A stretch of DNA of 64,000 nt from Carallia brachiata (Eukaryota; Streptophyta; Magnoliopsida; Malpighiales; Rhizophoraceae), in contig JADCRB010000060.1 in NCBI GenBank assembly GCA_021464245.1, positions 797,797 to 861,796 of the forward strand, in the 5' to 3' direction. The position numbers and the translations under genes are program-made. Position 1 is the stretch's first letter; every line of letters begins with the position of its first letter. The notes below the pieces were generated by a model that saw nothing but the letters and a program-made list of their open reading frames with translations, was not told the origin of the DNA and searched no databases. Below are positions 10,001 to 22,369 of this stretch, piece after piece.

Positions 10001-13000
10001 AACAAGGATGTCAAGGGATATTTTATCTTCCAAGACATTTTGACTTTATTTTAACAAGAACAATAACACTACTCTTAAGGTACATAAAATTTATTTTGAA
10101 GGTTCTAAATACCGGGGTTTGTAGAGCTCGTTAAATTATATTGTTCAATCCAAAGCAATTGTGTAAATTGGCTAATATGTAAGTAACATGATTCATTTAT
10201 TCATTCCTTGCATGAATAATTAAGCAATATCCAAGCACAATCTAGCCACTAAGTTGGCTACATTGCAACGGCTAGCTTATTAAATAAGTGAAAGTGCATC
10301 TTAGCATGGATATGCCCTCAAACTGCAGACTTTGATCACATTTAAACATTGTCGATTTTTCCACATACATAGACATACTTCAATGACTGCTAGATAATGA
10401 TATAATTTCGTATTCACACTTAATATGCATGCATATCTACATACATGCACATGTATCCAAGTATATATATACACACAAAAGTTATATATTGATAAATAAG
10501 CTACACAAATGCATGACTAACTGTAGGAATCTGTGTGCAATATTGTGCATAAAGTAGTTCACTATGAAAACAAGCTACTCTTGAAAGATATACATGTTCC
10601 CACATCATTGTGGTGCTCTAAAATCTTGTAAATCTCCATAGGTGCAGAATAACAGTTAATCAGTGAAAATGTACGAGCATGTGATGCACCTAATATGAGG
10701 CTAAGAACCAAAGGCCTAACTATTTTGGCTGCCTGCACAAAGAGTTCCAATCATCGTCATTTTAGTTAAATAGTGAGAGATGTAAGGAAGACTACATGAC
10801 AAGCCGGAAGACTACATGACAAGCCTACCTTAACCAATATAGACTGGTCATTGGGATTATATCTATCTCTGGAAAGATATAGAAAACTCTCAATGACAGC
10901 TGAAGCAGCAACACAAACAAGAGGATAAATCGGATAAAAGAACCTGAAATCAGAGTTAAGAATATATTCAGCTCACACTTCTCTACGTTACAGCCATATG
11001 ATCTACAGAATTAGACATCTTGCACATCTAAAATCTCATATCAAATAGCCTAAATCCTGAACAATAGCACATTATGCATTGTCAAAAGTATAACAGTTAC
11101 AAACATATTTTTGTTTTGCACGTCGAAGAAAGAAGATAAAAGGAAAATAATACACTAAAAATTTGAGCACCAATTAAATAAAAAGAATGCAACACACTGA
11201 AAGAGATGAGAATCTCAATTTAGGATAGCAACAATTCAATCACAGTTCAAAATGTAAGAATGGATTACCTTTAACATATTGAAAGAAAGATGACCAGATA
11301 TTAATGTAGTGAATAACAAAGGAATCTAGTCAAGCTGGATTTAGTTTAAGCTTCTTTTCTTCTTCATTTTGTTTTTTTAATTTCTTTCTAGGAAATTTTC
11401 CTTAGCAAGAATTCACACCTCACCAGCCCAACCCCTCACAGGCACCAGATCCAGCTTGGCTACATTTTCTAATTATTAATAAATTTGATAGCTCCAATGA
11501 ATCTTCATTGCAGAAGACAAAAGAATAAAGGATGTCCCAATGCACAAGGCTCCCAACATTGAGGCGTTTGGGGGAAAGTCACATGAACACAGCCCTACCC
11601 CCAATTTTACACATAGGTCATTTCTACAACTCGAACTCGTGACCTTGACAACCTTAGTATTGAACCAACACTCACCCTTCTAAAGAGAAGAAAGAATGAA
11701 TTCCAATAACATGAAATAATTATGTAAAGCTTAACAGTAAGGATCCAGATCCAACTTAACGCTTAACAATTATATTGAAAAGTGCTTATTATAGTTGGAG
11801 AAAAAGGTTGAAAAGTTTCTAAAGGACTTCCAAGTAATGCGTGAGACAAAGACATAAATCCTATCCATATGTATAATGATAAGACCACAATTAGCAGATC
11901 TGGGGAATACTTTCTCCGAGCAATAGGCCATATTGCCAGAAAGAATAGAGCAAGAAGGAAACAAAAGTTGAAATTGTTAAATCCATTCCTCAGATAAAAT
12001 GATGGACCATCAGTTCCATACAAATGGCTCTCACCACCTCCTAAGACATTGTATATCAAAAGATTCAACACAGACAATGTCCACCTTCTGTAGTAGTAAT
12101 AATCAACAAGTACTGAGAGGACCTGGTAAGAACAAACAAAAGAAAAAAAAATCATTAAAAAAACAAGTCATCTATTGATCACCAATCAAAAGATCTAGCA
12201 ATATATGCATGCAGTTTGATTTGATGCTCTGTGAAAGTTAACAGAATAATTGACTTACAAGAAGAAATAGTGAAGTGATTATCCCAGTCACAAACGTTTC
12301 CCTAAATTTTTTGGTGAGAGAGTAGAATGTAACTGGTAGGAAAGCCAAGATTGAGAATGGCCAACCAAGGACTATTCCAAAAACTGCAACAAAGACAGCC
12401 ATGGCAAGTTTCTCAAGAAGAAACAATCCCGATGAGAGACTCATGGCATACATAGAGAACGAACTTGGCAAAAAACCTGGCAACAGTATACAAATCAATG
12501 AATATTATACAATAAAACCTGTGGCCAAAAGGAACAAAATATGCTAGCCAATATAAAAAATGGAATCTGCTAACTTATTTTTCCACATATTAACTGAGAT
12601 AACAAGTAATTGCTAATCAATAAAGTTCAGCTGATCAAAACTCATTGTTTGCATAAACGCCAAAAGAGAAATTGCTATAAACAATTAGGAAAATGAATGA
12701 AGCGAATATAAAGGTCCACTCATTTGTGCTAGCAAAGAAACAACCGCTGGTTAGGCATAGCATCGCTAGCGCATAAGAAGCAAGGCGTTTGCCATACTTC
12801 CTAGAAAGGGGCTACCACCAAGGTGGCATCCGCGATAACAGATATGAGACCAATAAATAGTCTTACCGCATAAAACACTCTCACCTGTAATGTGAAAATG
12901 AGTAGTTTTAAGTATATATCTGAATAACAGTTTCAAATATCGAAAAGTGAGAGAAAAAGGAAATATCAAAAAGAAACAGCTGACCCAAGATGGAGAATTT

Positions 13001-14218
13001 CATACAAAGGCCTGGAGTGGGGGAGTCTTTACCTTTTCATCACCAAACAACCAAAAAGCTGGTAGTCCCACTAGCTCATCGAAATTGATGTACAAGTAGG
13101 ACCGAAGAGCAAATTGAGAGCTGCAAGCCAAACTGTAATATTTCCCTTTGGAAAAAATTTCAATAACCGATAGAAGAAGAACACCACTAGGTGACTATCA
13201 AGTTAAATAGCTGCTAAGTAATTGTCTGTATACGACATGTCAGTCAAAATATACAATGCATAATTTAAGATATACGATTCCTAATAATAATATTGGACGT
13301 GTCAGACCAAATTACACGACGCAATATCGAAATTACAATAATAACAACGAAATTAGCGAGAAATTCATTCATTGGTTGGGAAGTCACGAAAGCTACATAA
13401 CCGGCAGTCATTTAGCTTTTTCCATAGAAGAAATCTCCAAAAAGAATAAAAAAAAACTGTGAACTAATGGGATTTGGAATAAGCAACACACTGCAATAAG
13501 ACAGGCTGACTAAGTAAACATGACAAACTTGAAGCCAAGCAGGTGCCGAGAATATACAAAATAATCCACCAAATTCCATTAATGGCAACAAGGCTTTGTT
13601 TGTTTCCTCACATTACAGTGATTTATGTAAAAGTTTTTCAGACTCTGTTAATTTCAGTGTTGAGTGGTTTTCCCCCTCCCCCACCAAAAAAAACCAAACG
13701 CACCCAAAACCTGTGCTCCCAAGTTTGGAAGCCAGAGTTGTAAAGAAGGTAGTGAAGGGGTTCCCAATAGTTGAAGACCTCGTCGCAGTCGTGGACGATG
13801 TTCGTAGTGGCGATCATGTGCCTCAACATTCCCAGTCCCTGTTAGATTTTAATTTAACTTAACACTACTAATTTATTAATTAAATAATGTCACACAACAA
13901 TAATGAGAAACACACACACTAATTATAACCTTTCAACTAATATGCTTAACAGCCACACAATAAACTGAGACACTAAACTTCTTTCAATAAAAAGATGACA
14001 AACTAATTATAATTCTACTAAACCGCTAAATCCTAATTTATAACGAATCTGAATTAATCTCAACAGTCCCAACATCGCCACAAACCATCCTACTCCTCCT
14101 CCTCCTCCTCCTCTACCGCCACTGATTTTCTTCCCTTGTCAATCTTCATGTACGGCTCCGACGACGACGGCTGCAGATCAGACGGTGGCTTACGCCTTCG
14201 TCGTGTCGATGGATCCAT
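7084..14218 (-). CDS. ALG9: ALG9 alpha-1,2-mannosyltransferase, reading frame disrupted
   Basis: ALG9 is an ER-membrane GT22 enzyme that adds alpha-1,2-mannoses from dolichol-phosphate-mannose to the lipid-linked oligosaccharide used for N-glycosylation. Exons (minus): 14117-14218, 13711-13838, 13033-13120, 12724-12884, 12259-12476, 11848-12122, 10829-10943, 10594-10732, 7492-7688, 7304-7397, 7084-7214. Phases agree across all junctions apart from the exon 4 insertion. Hallmarks seen are 'IVHDCDEVFNYWEPLHYLLY' (exon 2), 'LPSSFSMYAMSLSSGLFLLE' and 'GWPFSILAFLPVTFYSL' (exon 5), 'LNLLIYNVLGGGESHLYGTD' (exon 6), 'FYPIYPLVCVAASAVIES' (exon 7), 'YSAPMEIYKILEHH' (exon 8), 'GSEWHRFPLSIFVPDYVSE' (exon 9) and 'YRSFFIPNQWHENNVFG' (exon 11). 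Odd features: exon 4 has one extra C (run at about 12809-12812) that brings an in-frame TAG; its donor reads ATGAGT, not GTGAGT; and the family's HKEER motif is not found between exons 6 and 7. It is a decaying allele or pseudogene, or the assembly has errors. Exon 1 is the least certain exon. Confidence 0.88.
9070..9470 (+). mobile_element. Degenerate LINE (L1-type) RT-domain scrap
   Basis: This lies in the 2.9-kb ALG9 intron 8, antisense to the gene. Broken-frame translation gives 'KCWATKKHV' and about 45 codons later 'HLKWFGHVQ'. These match the conserved C-terminal end of plant non-LTR retrotransposon polyproteins (the 'ECWxxKxxHVQK ... RLRWFGHVxRR' pattern). Several stops and frame shifts make it non-functional. 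Confidence 0.7.
10786..10825. repeat. Exact 20-bp tandem duplication at an ALG9 splice donor
   Basis: The unit ggaagactacatgacaagcc occurs twice without a gap or mismatch. On the gene strand it starts about 3 bases inside intron 7, right after the donor G|GTAGGC at 10829/10828. It is recent, since the copies are identical, and it does not alter the exon. Confidence 0.85.
11530..11690 (-). mobile_element. Au-like tRNA-derived SINE in ALG9 intron 6
   Basis: Read on the minus strand it has a weak A box ('TTGGTTCAATACTAAGG'), a clear B box ('GGTCACGAGTTCGAGTT', forward about 11628-11644), and an Au-SINE-like body ('GGGTAGGGCTGTGTTCATGTG', then 'GGGAGCCTTGTGCATTGGG'). Flanking direct repeats AAAGAATAAA (11520-11529) and AAAGAATGAA (11691-11700) differ by one base and look like the target duplication. 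It has the same orientation as ALG9. Confidence 0.7.
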
Positions 14219-14439
14219 GAGATTCTTTTTTTTCTTTGTGAGGCCTGGTTGCTGTGGGGTATTGCTGCTTTCCCTCTCTCTCTCTTGGAGCGTGCGTTTC
14301 CGCCTTCTACTGCCCTAGAAATTATGCCGATTCCTTACCTTGTATATACGAAACCAAACGAAACAAAGAAAATTAAATTTCTTCCGAAGTGCCTTTACGT
14401 TACCTAATATTATCATAAATGTATGGATCATAGAATTAA
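14219..14439. promoter_or_regulatory. Presumed ALG9 5' leader and promoter
   Basis: Immediately upstream of the proposed ALG9 start on the minus strand. The leader reads as GA-rich sequence (CT run at about 14271-14285 on plus), typical of plant 5' UTRs. No unambiguous TATA box was found. Confidence 0.35.
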
Positions 14440-14880
14440 AAAAATTAATCCTTTCAGGTTCAATTAGTTGAATCGGTTTAATTAGTATTTGAATTAATTG
14501 AATTAATGTTTGATAATAAATATAAATTTTATGAATATATATTTATAAAAAAATTAATATACTTATAAATATTAATTAGATATTTATTTTTTTTAATTTT
14601 AAGAATTAAATCCTAAGTTTTGATAAACTTAGTACTCAATTGAAAATTGTAATTAAATTTAAGACTTAATTTATAATTAACTTTAAGATTTAAATTATAA
14701 TTTAAATAAAATGTAGTGTTAAATTATAATTTTTAATATTTGTTAGTCTGATTAGGCTAATCCTACTAGTCCAACTTTTATTGATTTTGACCAATTTACA
14801 AAATGGCATCGAACTGTCCGTGAATCGGATTGGAAACTGTTGATCCGATTTTTAGAATAATGACTTTATCTAATTGATGT
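14440..14880. mobile_element. Degenerate copy of the 17978-18501 hAT MITE
   Basis: The interior shares the same order of motifs as the hAT MITE at 17978-18501: repeated 'aatcggttNaatt', then 'ttttgataaacttag', 'aattaaatttaagactNaa', 'aattataatttaaataaa', then 'gttgatccgatttt'. The AACCGG-rich termini have decayed to AATCGG and no target duplication is visible, so it is an older copy. Confidence 0.5.
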
Positions 14881-16440
14881 TTGTTCGTTGATAACTCAAA
14901 TGGAATTACAATGGTTGGTTACATTGCTATTTTCTTATTGGTGTTCAAATAGTTATATATATATAATATTTTTGAATTTAATTTTAATTCAAATGTTCTA
15001 TTTTCTAGATTTTGATATATTCAATACCCTCAATCAATTGAAGAAAGTAGATATTATTGAACCTCAGTATTGCTGGCTATTAAAAAAATGGAAGGTGTCT
15101 AATGCTGATAACTCCATCAAATTTTGAAGACTGCTTGGTTGGTATGCAATGAAATATTTCATAAGTCCAAAACAAGGTAAATATAAGTGAAATAAAGGGA
15201 AAAAAAAAAAGAACAAACAAGTTGTAAGCATCTTGCTAGGTAGAAAAATGATATTTTTATATAATATTGACTCTATTTTTCTTAAACAAAATAAAAGTGT
15301 AAATTATATATCTCAATCTATACGAAGGGTTTAGTACATGTGATTTTAAACTTTCTCCTCTATTCCACCTTTTTATAGTTCTTTTTCCAACGTACAACAT
15401 TGCAATTTGCTTTTTAGTTAATGATGATAATTTGCCGTGGATGGGATGCAATGGATGTTACTTGCCATCCATATCAGGAGTCCGCTTCATTTGTATCAGA
15501 CACTGTTAAATCAATGCTTTTTTTTTTTTTGCTTAGAAAAAAAAATTATTGTGAATATATCAGTTATCATATCTTTAACTTAAGTTTAAAATAATCTTTA
15601 TTTAGACAATTTGTTTAACAACTCTTATAAAAACTAGAGCTATCACCTGAGCATCAGTAAGGTAAAAAAGACCTCCCCTACTGGTATTTCGACAGATAAA
15701 TATAATTCTAAACGCAGATCACAAACTTTCACCAACTAAAAACCCACTTAGCTATTTGTTAGGGAAATGTGCATGAGATAGGAGTCTAATTCAAGACACT
15801 AACTATAAATACACGTTGATTTACCACTAAATTGGTATCTCAGACGGTCAAATCAATGCCATCAAGGCCATCATAGTTAAATTTGATATCTTTATCATTA
15901 ATACTTCCAAATACCATATGTTTATCAATATTAGAATTTTAATGTCAAAGAAAAACTCATTTTAGAAACCAAAAACTACAATTGTTATTCTTGAAAAAAA
16001 AGGCATACCTTGTTATGCTTGGTAGTGGTATCCTCGTTGGTGCCAATCGTCGGTATTATTATATCCATTCCCTATATTATATTTAAATATTAACAAATAT
16101 TATAAAATAGTTATCTTATTTAATATTTAGATGATATGGGATAAAATAGTATAATATATCAAAATTACTTTTTTACCTTTAGAGATAATTGATTTATATT
16201 TACTATTAATTTTAATATTTTTATTAAAAATAATTAAAATTAAGTAATAAAATTAATATTTATTTACATATTATTATACATTATATTGTTTATAATTTTT
16301 CAATTTTTTTATTAAAAAATATTTTTAAAAATTAAGCATTAATTTTATTTATACAAATAAATTTTAAAAAATAAAAAAAGAGACTATTATTTTTTTAATT
16401 TTTTGAGGAAAAATTAAATAAATTTTAAAAGATAAATTTT
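14881..16440. other. AT-rich spacer, nothing recognised
   Basis: No coding sequence or RNA gene is seen. The part after about 16050 is extremely AT-rich and may be the left half of an element that includes the purine minisatellite, but a left terminus could not be defined. Confidence 0.4.
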
Positions 16441-16449
16441 CAAATTTAT

Positions 16450-16785
16450 ATGAAAAAATGAAAGAATGAGCACGAGAGAGAGGGAGAGAGAGAGAGTGTG
16501 AGGAGAGAGAAAGGAAGGGAGGGAAGAGGAGGGAGGGGAGAGAAAGGGAAGAGAGAGATGAGGAGTGAGAGAGAGAGAAGAGGGAGGAGAGAGAAAGGGA
16601 AGAGAGAGATGAGGAGTGAGAGAGAGAGAAGAGGGAGGAGAGAGAAAGGGAAGAGAGAGAGAGACGAGGAGTGAGAGAGAGGAGGGAGGAGAGAGAAAGG
16701 AAAGGGAGGAGGGAGAAAGGAAAGAGAGAGAAGAGGAGTGAGAGAGAGAGAAGGGAAGAGAGAGAAGATGAGAGAGAAATGAATT
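16450..16785. repeat. Purine-only minisatellite (51-55 bp period)
   Basis: More than 300 bases of nearly pure A/G on the plus strand. The segment 'gaggagtgagagagagagaa' recurs with 51-55 bp spacing (the 'aggagtgag' core starts at 16561, 16612 and 16667), then degenerates. The right flank ends near 17069 with 'caaacgcaccctca', whose reverse complement GGGTGCGTTTG resembles Tourist/hAT MITE termini. The array may therefore be the expanded core of a MITE, like the element at 966-2116. Confidence 0.75.
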
Positions 16786-17069
16786 TTTAAAATTTTATGT
16801 TAATTTTTTAAAAAATAGTTAAAATTTATTTTAATTAAGATAATGTTTTAGTAAATATATAATTTGTTAACACTAGTCCATGATATGTGATAGACTAACC
16901 CATAAAAATTAGAAGGATAGTACTATTATATATTCATGGAAGAGTAAACTCACACTGGCTTATCTTATATTTATGTTATTAACCAACTAAATATGAGTTA
17001 AGATGAGATAGTTTGCCACTAGGCTATCCTATCATATCTTATCCTATCCTATGAAACAAACGCACCCTC

Positions 17070-17969
17070 AAGGAATAGGTGAGAAGCAGCAACCCTTGTT
17101 GTATATGCCTACAGAATTGGCTGACAACTTAATAGTGTTATTACTAGATCATTTAATTCTAGACATACTAAATTTTAATGTGATAAATATAATCTTGTGT
17201 ACATTTGAGGTTTGATGAATTGTACTAATGATTCCTGTAAATTCCTTTTATAAAATTTTTGTTTATAATTTATGACTGTATGAGCTAACAATCAAGATTC
17301 AAACCGTGAGATTAATAATCAATATGGTGACTGGATATCTCTTCATTATTCATGAGTGTATTGAACTAATACTCACAACAATCAAGTTCACCTTGATAAT
17401 AAATAATGATGAAATAAAATCATTTTTAATTTACATTATTTTCAATTATCTTATATATAATCTCAGGTGTAAATAACTTAACAATGTTATCCCTAGATCA
17501 ATTGATTATTGACATATATTTCATTCTTGTATAATTAAGGTTCAAGATTCATTATAATTATAGTTGACTTGAGGAAGGCCTACTCAAACTTAAATGTGCT
17601 TGAGTAGCATGACCACACTATTAAGTTTGGATAAACAAGAAAAGTAACAATAATTCTATCCTCTACCTATAAATATAATAAATGGCATGCCTGTAATGCA
17701 TCCTATTAAGAGTCCTTTTAATTCTTTTAGTAGAATTATGCTTCGAAGTTACTGCAAAAAAAAATAATAAAACAAAGTCACGAGAGAAAAAGACAAAAAA
17801 AGAAAAAACCAAAACTAGTGTAAACGGTTTGCAAGCTGCAATTGTGGAATGGCAATAAAAATATAAAAACAAAAAAAACATAAATAAATTGAGGATGGGA
17901 ACCGGCTGCTTGATAACTAACCAGCTCCCACCCATGCATTTTTTATTGAGAAAAAAAAAACTTAAATGA
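17070..17969. other. AT-rich spacer with a diverged direct repeat
   Basis: A segment near 17130 ('acttaatagtgttattactagatcat...') recurs in diverged form near 17475 ('acttaacaatgttatccctagatcaa...'), so there is an old duplication of about 100 bp. No gene is recognised. Confidence 0.4.
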
Positions 17970-17977
17970 CTTATAAC

Positions 17978-18501
17978 CAAGGTTGTCAGAACCGGACCAG
18001 TCATCGAACCGGAAACATTAGTGGGTATCGGTTCAACCGGTTCAACCGGTCGAACAGGTATTTGAACCGGTATTTATTAATATATATATTTATAAAAATA
18101 ATTTAAAAAAATAATACTTATACATGATTATTAAATATTACTTTTTTAATTTTTAAGGATTAAATTGAAAATTTTGATAAATTTAGGACTAAATTGAAAG
18201 TTTTGATAAATTTAGGACTAAATTAAAAATTTTAATTAAATTTAAAACTCAAATTATAATTTAAATAAATATTGGGATCAAATTATAATTTATAAAACTT
18301 TTATACCCGGTTTGAACCGGTTGAACCGGGTTCGATTTTTGACCGATTTTCACCTGTTTTGACCTGTTTTTGACCGGTTCAGACCGGTTTTGACCGGTCT
18401 GAGTTAAGGGGTAACTGTAGTCATAAACCGGCCCGGACCTTTGACCGGTCACCGGTTGAACCGGTCGGAACGACCGGTCCGAGCCGGTTTTAACAACATT
18501 G
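17978..18501. mobile_element. Intact hAT-type MITE with 8-bp target duplication
   Basis: The element begins CAAGGTTGT and ends ACAACATTG (reverse complement CAATGTTGT). Its subterminal arms are dense in AACCGG/CCGGTT repeats that can pair with each other. It is flanked by a perfect 8-bp direct repeat CTTATAAC (17970-17977 and 18502-18509). An 8-bp duplication with CA...TG ends is diagnostic for hAT. The 524-bp interior is AT-rich and non-coding, so the element is non-autonomous. The undamaged duplication implies a fairly recent insertion. Confidence 0.85.
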
Positions 18502-18664
18502 CTTATAACTTATCCTTTCCCTAATTTTTTTTTTATGGGAGTTTAATTTGATTGCCTTAAAAAGAGAATCAAAATAGCAATGAATCAAAAAGCAACTTGC
18601 TAAATTGGAATTATGTTACGAGAACCTTGAGAGCCTAAAAGCTAATTGATATTTTTATCATTCG

Positions 18665-18915
18665 AAATGGTAGTTTGATAGTTATTCGATATATTTTTTT
18701 TACTCATAATTTAGATTCGAATTTTAGTATCTATCAGTTTAATTGTGCTTATGCAGGCTGGTTTTAGACTTTATAATTGCTGTAGTTGGTTTGAAAGAGG
18801 ACTATTCAAATCTAACGATGTTCAATGGTAGACTCATTCTTATAAATTAAGTTGAATGAAGTACACATAAAATTATTCTAACCTCAACTTACAGATCTAA
18901 TAATTAACATACTTA
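18665..18915 (+). mobile_element. tRNA-derived SINE copy (family A)
   Basis: An A-box-like segment ('ggtagtttgatagttattcg') is followed about 40 bases on by a B-box-like 'tagattcgaatttta'. The distal body ends 'ctaacctcaacttacagatct'. The head matches the copy at 60240, and the tail matches the copy at 61945 ('ataatctcaactcacagatct'). Confidence 0.5.
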
Positions 18916-19054
18916 TAATACATTTTTTTTGTTCAAAAAAAATGGATATTTTTAACATCAAACGGATAAACATTCCACCACAAATGGAATCTCTCTTGTT
19001 TGTTCTCTTAACAAAAAAAAAAAAAAAGTTTTAAGAATAATAAATATAAATATA

Positions 19055-19210
19055 AAAAACGTTGTGATTTAGTAGTAAGTGTCAAATATTATCAAATCAA
19101 AGGTATTGGATTCGAAAACTGTCAGAGCGTTTGGTCGGATTAAACATATTCCTCTTGAGTTCGAAGACTGTCAGAACGTTTGGTGGGTTAAACATACTCC
19201 TTTTTTTTAT
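19055..19210 (+). mobile_element. SINE-like sequence with duplicated body
   Basis: It has an A-box-like 'gtgatttagtagtaagtg' and a B-box-like 'ggtattggattcgaaaac'. A 48-50 bp body unit follows in two tandem copies, each with 'actgtcagaRcgtttggt' and 'ttaaacatayt'. It ends in a T run. Confidence 0.45.
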
Positions 19211-21006
19211 AATATTAGGTTATATTATAACTATATATGCAGTTCAGATGTTACCCTGAAAATAAGAGTAATACTCCATATCAAGATTGTAAAGTACCAC
19301 TCTATCTTCTCATTTTTCTAACAAAAAAAAAAAATTTACAAGTACGACTTTTAAGAAACCAAGAAATCAAGAACTCATACGATACGACATCATCAGAAAT
19401 CAAAAGGAAAAGGCGGAAATTGCCATCCATATTCCGAAGGGATTTTTAGAAAACCCTAGAAACATACAGTAACTGACGAATCGAACTCACATACAATCCG
19501 AGAATCTCGAAATATATTACCAGAAGAATCTTAGATGTTGAATTGAAAAGTCTCTTTCGTTCCTTTTTTTTAGAAAAAGCTTTCCAGAAGAACCCCAAAA
19601 AAAAAAAAAATGATAGCAATTCAGTAACCAATGGTGATTTAAATAAAAAAACAATCAGAACGCATTAAGAAAAATCTTCTTCTTTCTTCTCCTTTCTGTC
19701 TTACTTCCTTCTTTTCCTTCTCTTTCTTGGTTTCATATTTTTCCTTTTTTTTTTTTTCCTTTTTTTCTCTTTTAATCGTCTGAGAGTAAAGGAAACCGGA
19801 AAAGCGTTAACGGGCAAATCGTAGTCAAATCGCCTTCTTACATTGAGAGAGGCCGTCATTGTTTTTTTTTTTTTTTTTCCTTTAATTGTATTTTTTATTT
19901 TTTATTTTATGGATGATGAAATGATTTTTTTTGTTTAATTTTCAAGAAAATGGGAAAGACATGCGTCTTATATTCTCGTCATAAAACATTATAGTTTTAT
20001 GTGTATTTAGATAATTATAACATTTTTTTATGTCAGATTCCTTAATTTTTACAATATTTAATTTTAAGATTTCTCATCTAAAATCAAATTCTTAAACCAG
20101 CTGAATTGTGACGGTGAAATGTTTTTTTTTTTTTTTGGATCTTAAAAGTGTAAAGAGAGATTTAAAAGAAGTTTTGGGAATTTCTAGCTTCTTTTCTAAA
20201 ATAATGCTATTAACCAGCAGCAAAAATTGATTTATTAAAAAAATTAGAAATTGGCAAATTCCAATACAGTCTTTGAGGCTTGGGGCCGGGTTTAAGTTAT
20301 GAAGTTTGGGACAAATGAGCCTAATTTTCTGTTTTTACCCTAAAAAAATTCTCGCCCGTCACACTATATATATGTAGTGATGAAGTGGTTCAAAAAAATA
20401 TTAGTGATAAAACATCCTATTTCTTTTTTTTTTTTTTTTGTTAACCACAAAAAAATGTACATTACTGATATGTAGGTCATTGCATGTATAGACTGATAAT
20501 AAGAGTTAATCGTTAATTTTTTCATTCAATTTCTCTTATGAAAAGAACCAACCACCCATATACTATTAAGTTAAAATAAATTCTTTTAAACCAATCATAA
20601 TATTAACCAGTTTAAAATCTGTAACGCGCGTGCAGGTCAACTTTTGCGTGCACATGGAACATCTTATTTCACTACATCCTGATCGCTTCTTGTACATGTT
20701 TCGTGGCATGCATAAGACGAATTCTTCACACAATGTTAACTTTGCCCTTACCCAATAGACAAACAATGGGGTGGTTTTATTGTGATTGAATTTTTTTTTT
20801 TTTTTATGCACGTAAGACTCTTTGAATTTAATTGGAAATTTATACTGGATTACATGATTCAATTATGAAAAGTAAATATTGAAAAAAACAAAACTAGGAA
20901 AGAAAGGAGCAAAGACCAATTATGGCCATAGTGGAATGTCCAAATTATTTCAGTGCCATTTTACGCAGAGCATTAGAGTGATACATAAGCTTTTTTTTTT
21001 TTTTGA
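19211..21006. other. Spacer with many homopolymer runs
   Basis: Poly-A and poly-T tracts of 10-18 bases are frequent (for example near 19324, 19870, 20124, 20424 and 20791). No gene is recognised. The stretch next to 21006 is the presumed peroxidase 3' UTR. Confidence 0.4.
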
Positions 21007-22292
<1,286 letters not shown>

Positions 22293-22360
22293 ATTGCAGA
22301 GTGAACATATAGTAAAAGTTACACCAAATATTGTATCACAAGCAGTGGCCTAGAGGGTCA

Positions 22361-22367
22361 ATTTATA
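22361..22367 (-). promoter_or_regulatory. TATA box of the peroxidase gene
   Basis: TATAAAT on the minus strand, about 69 bases before the ATG at 22292. This is well placed for a transcript start near 22330. Confidence 0.6.
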
Positions 22368-22369
22368 CA

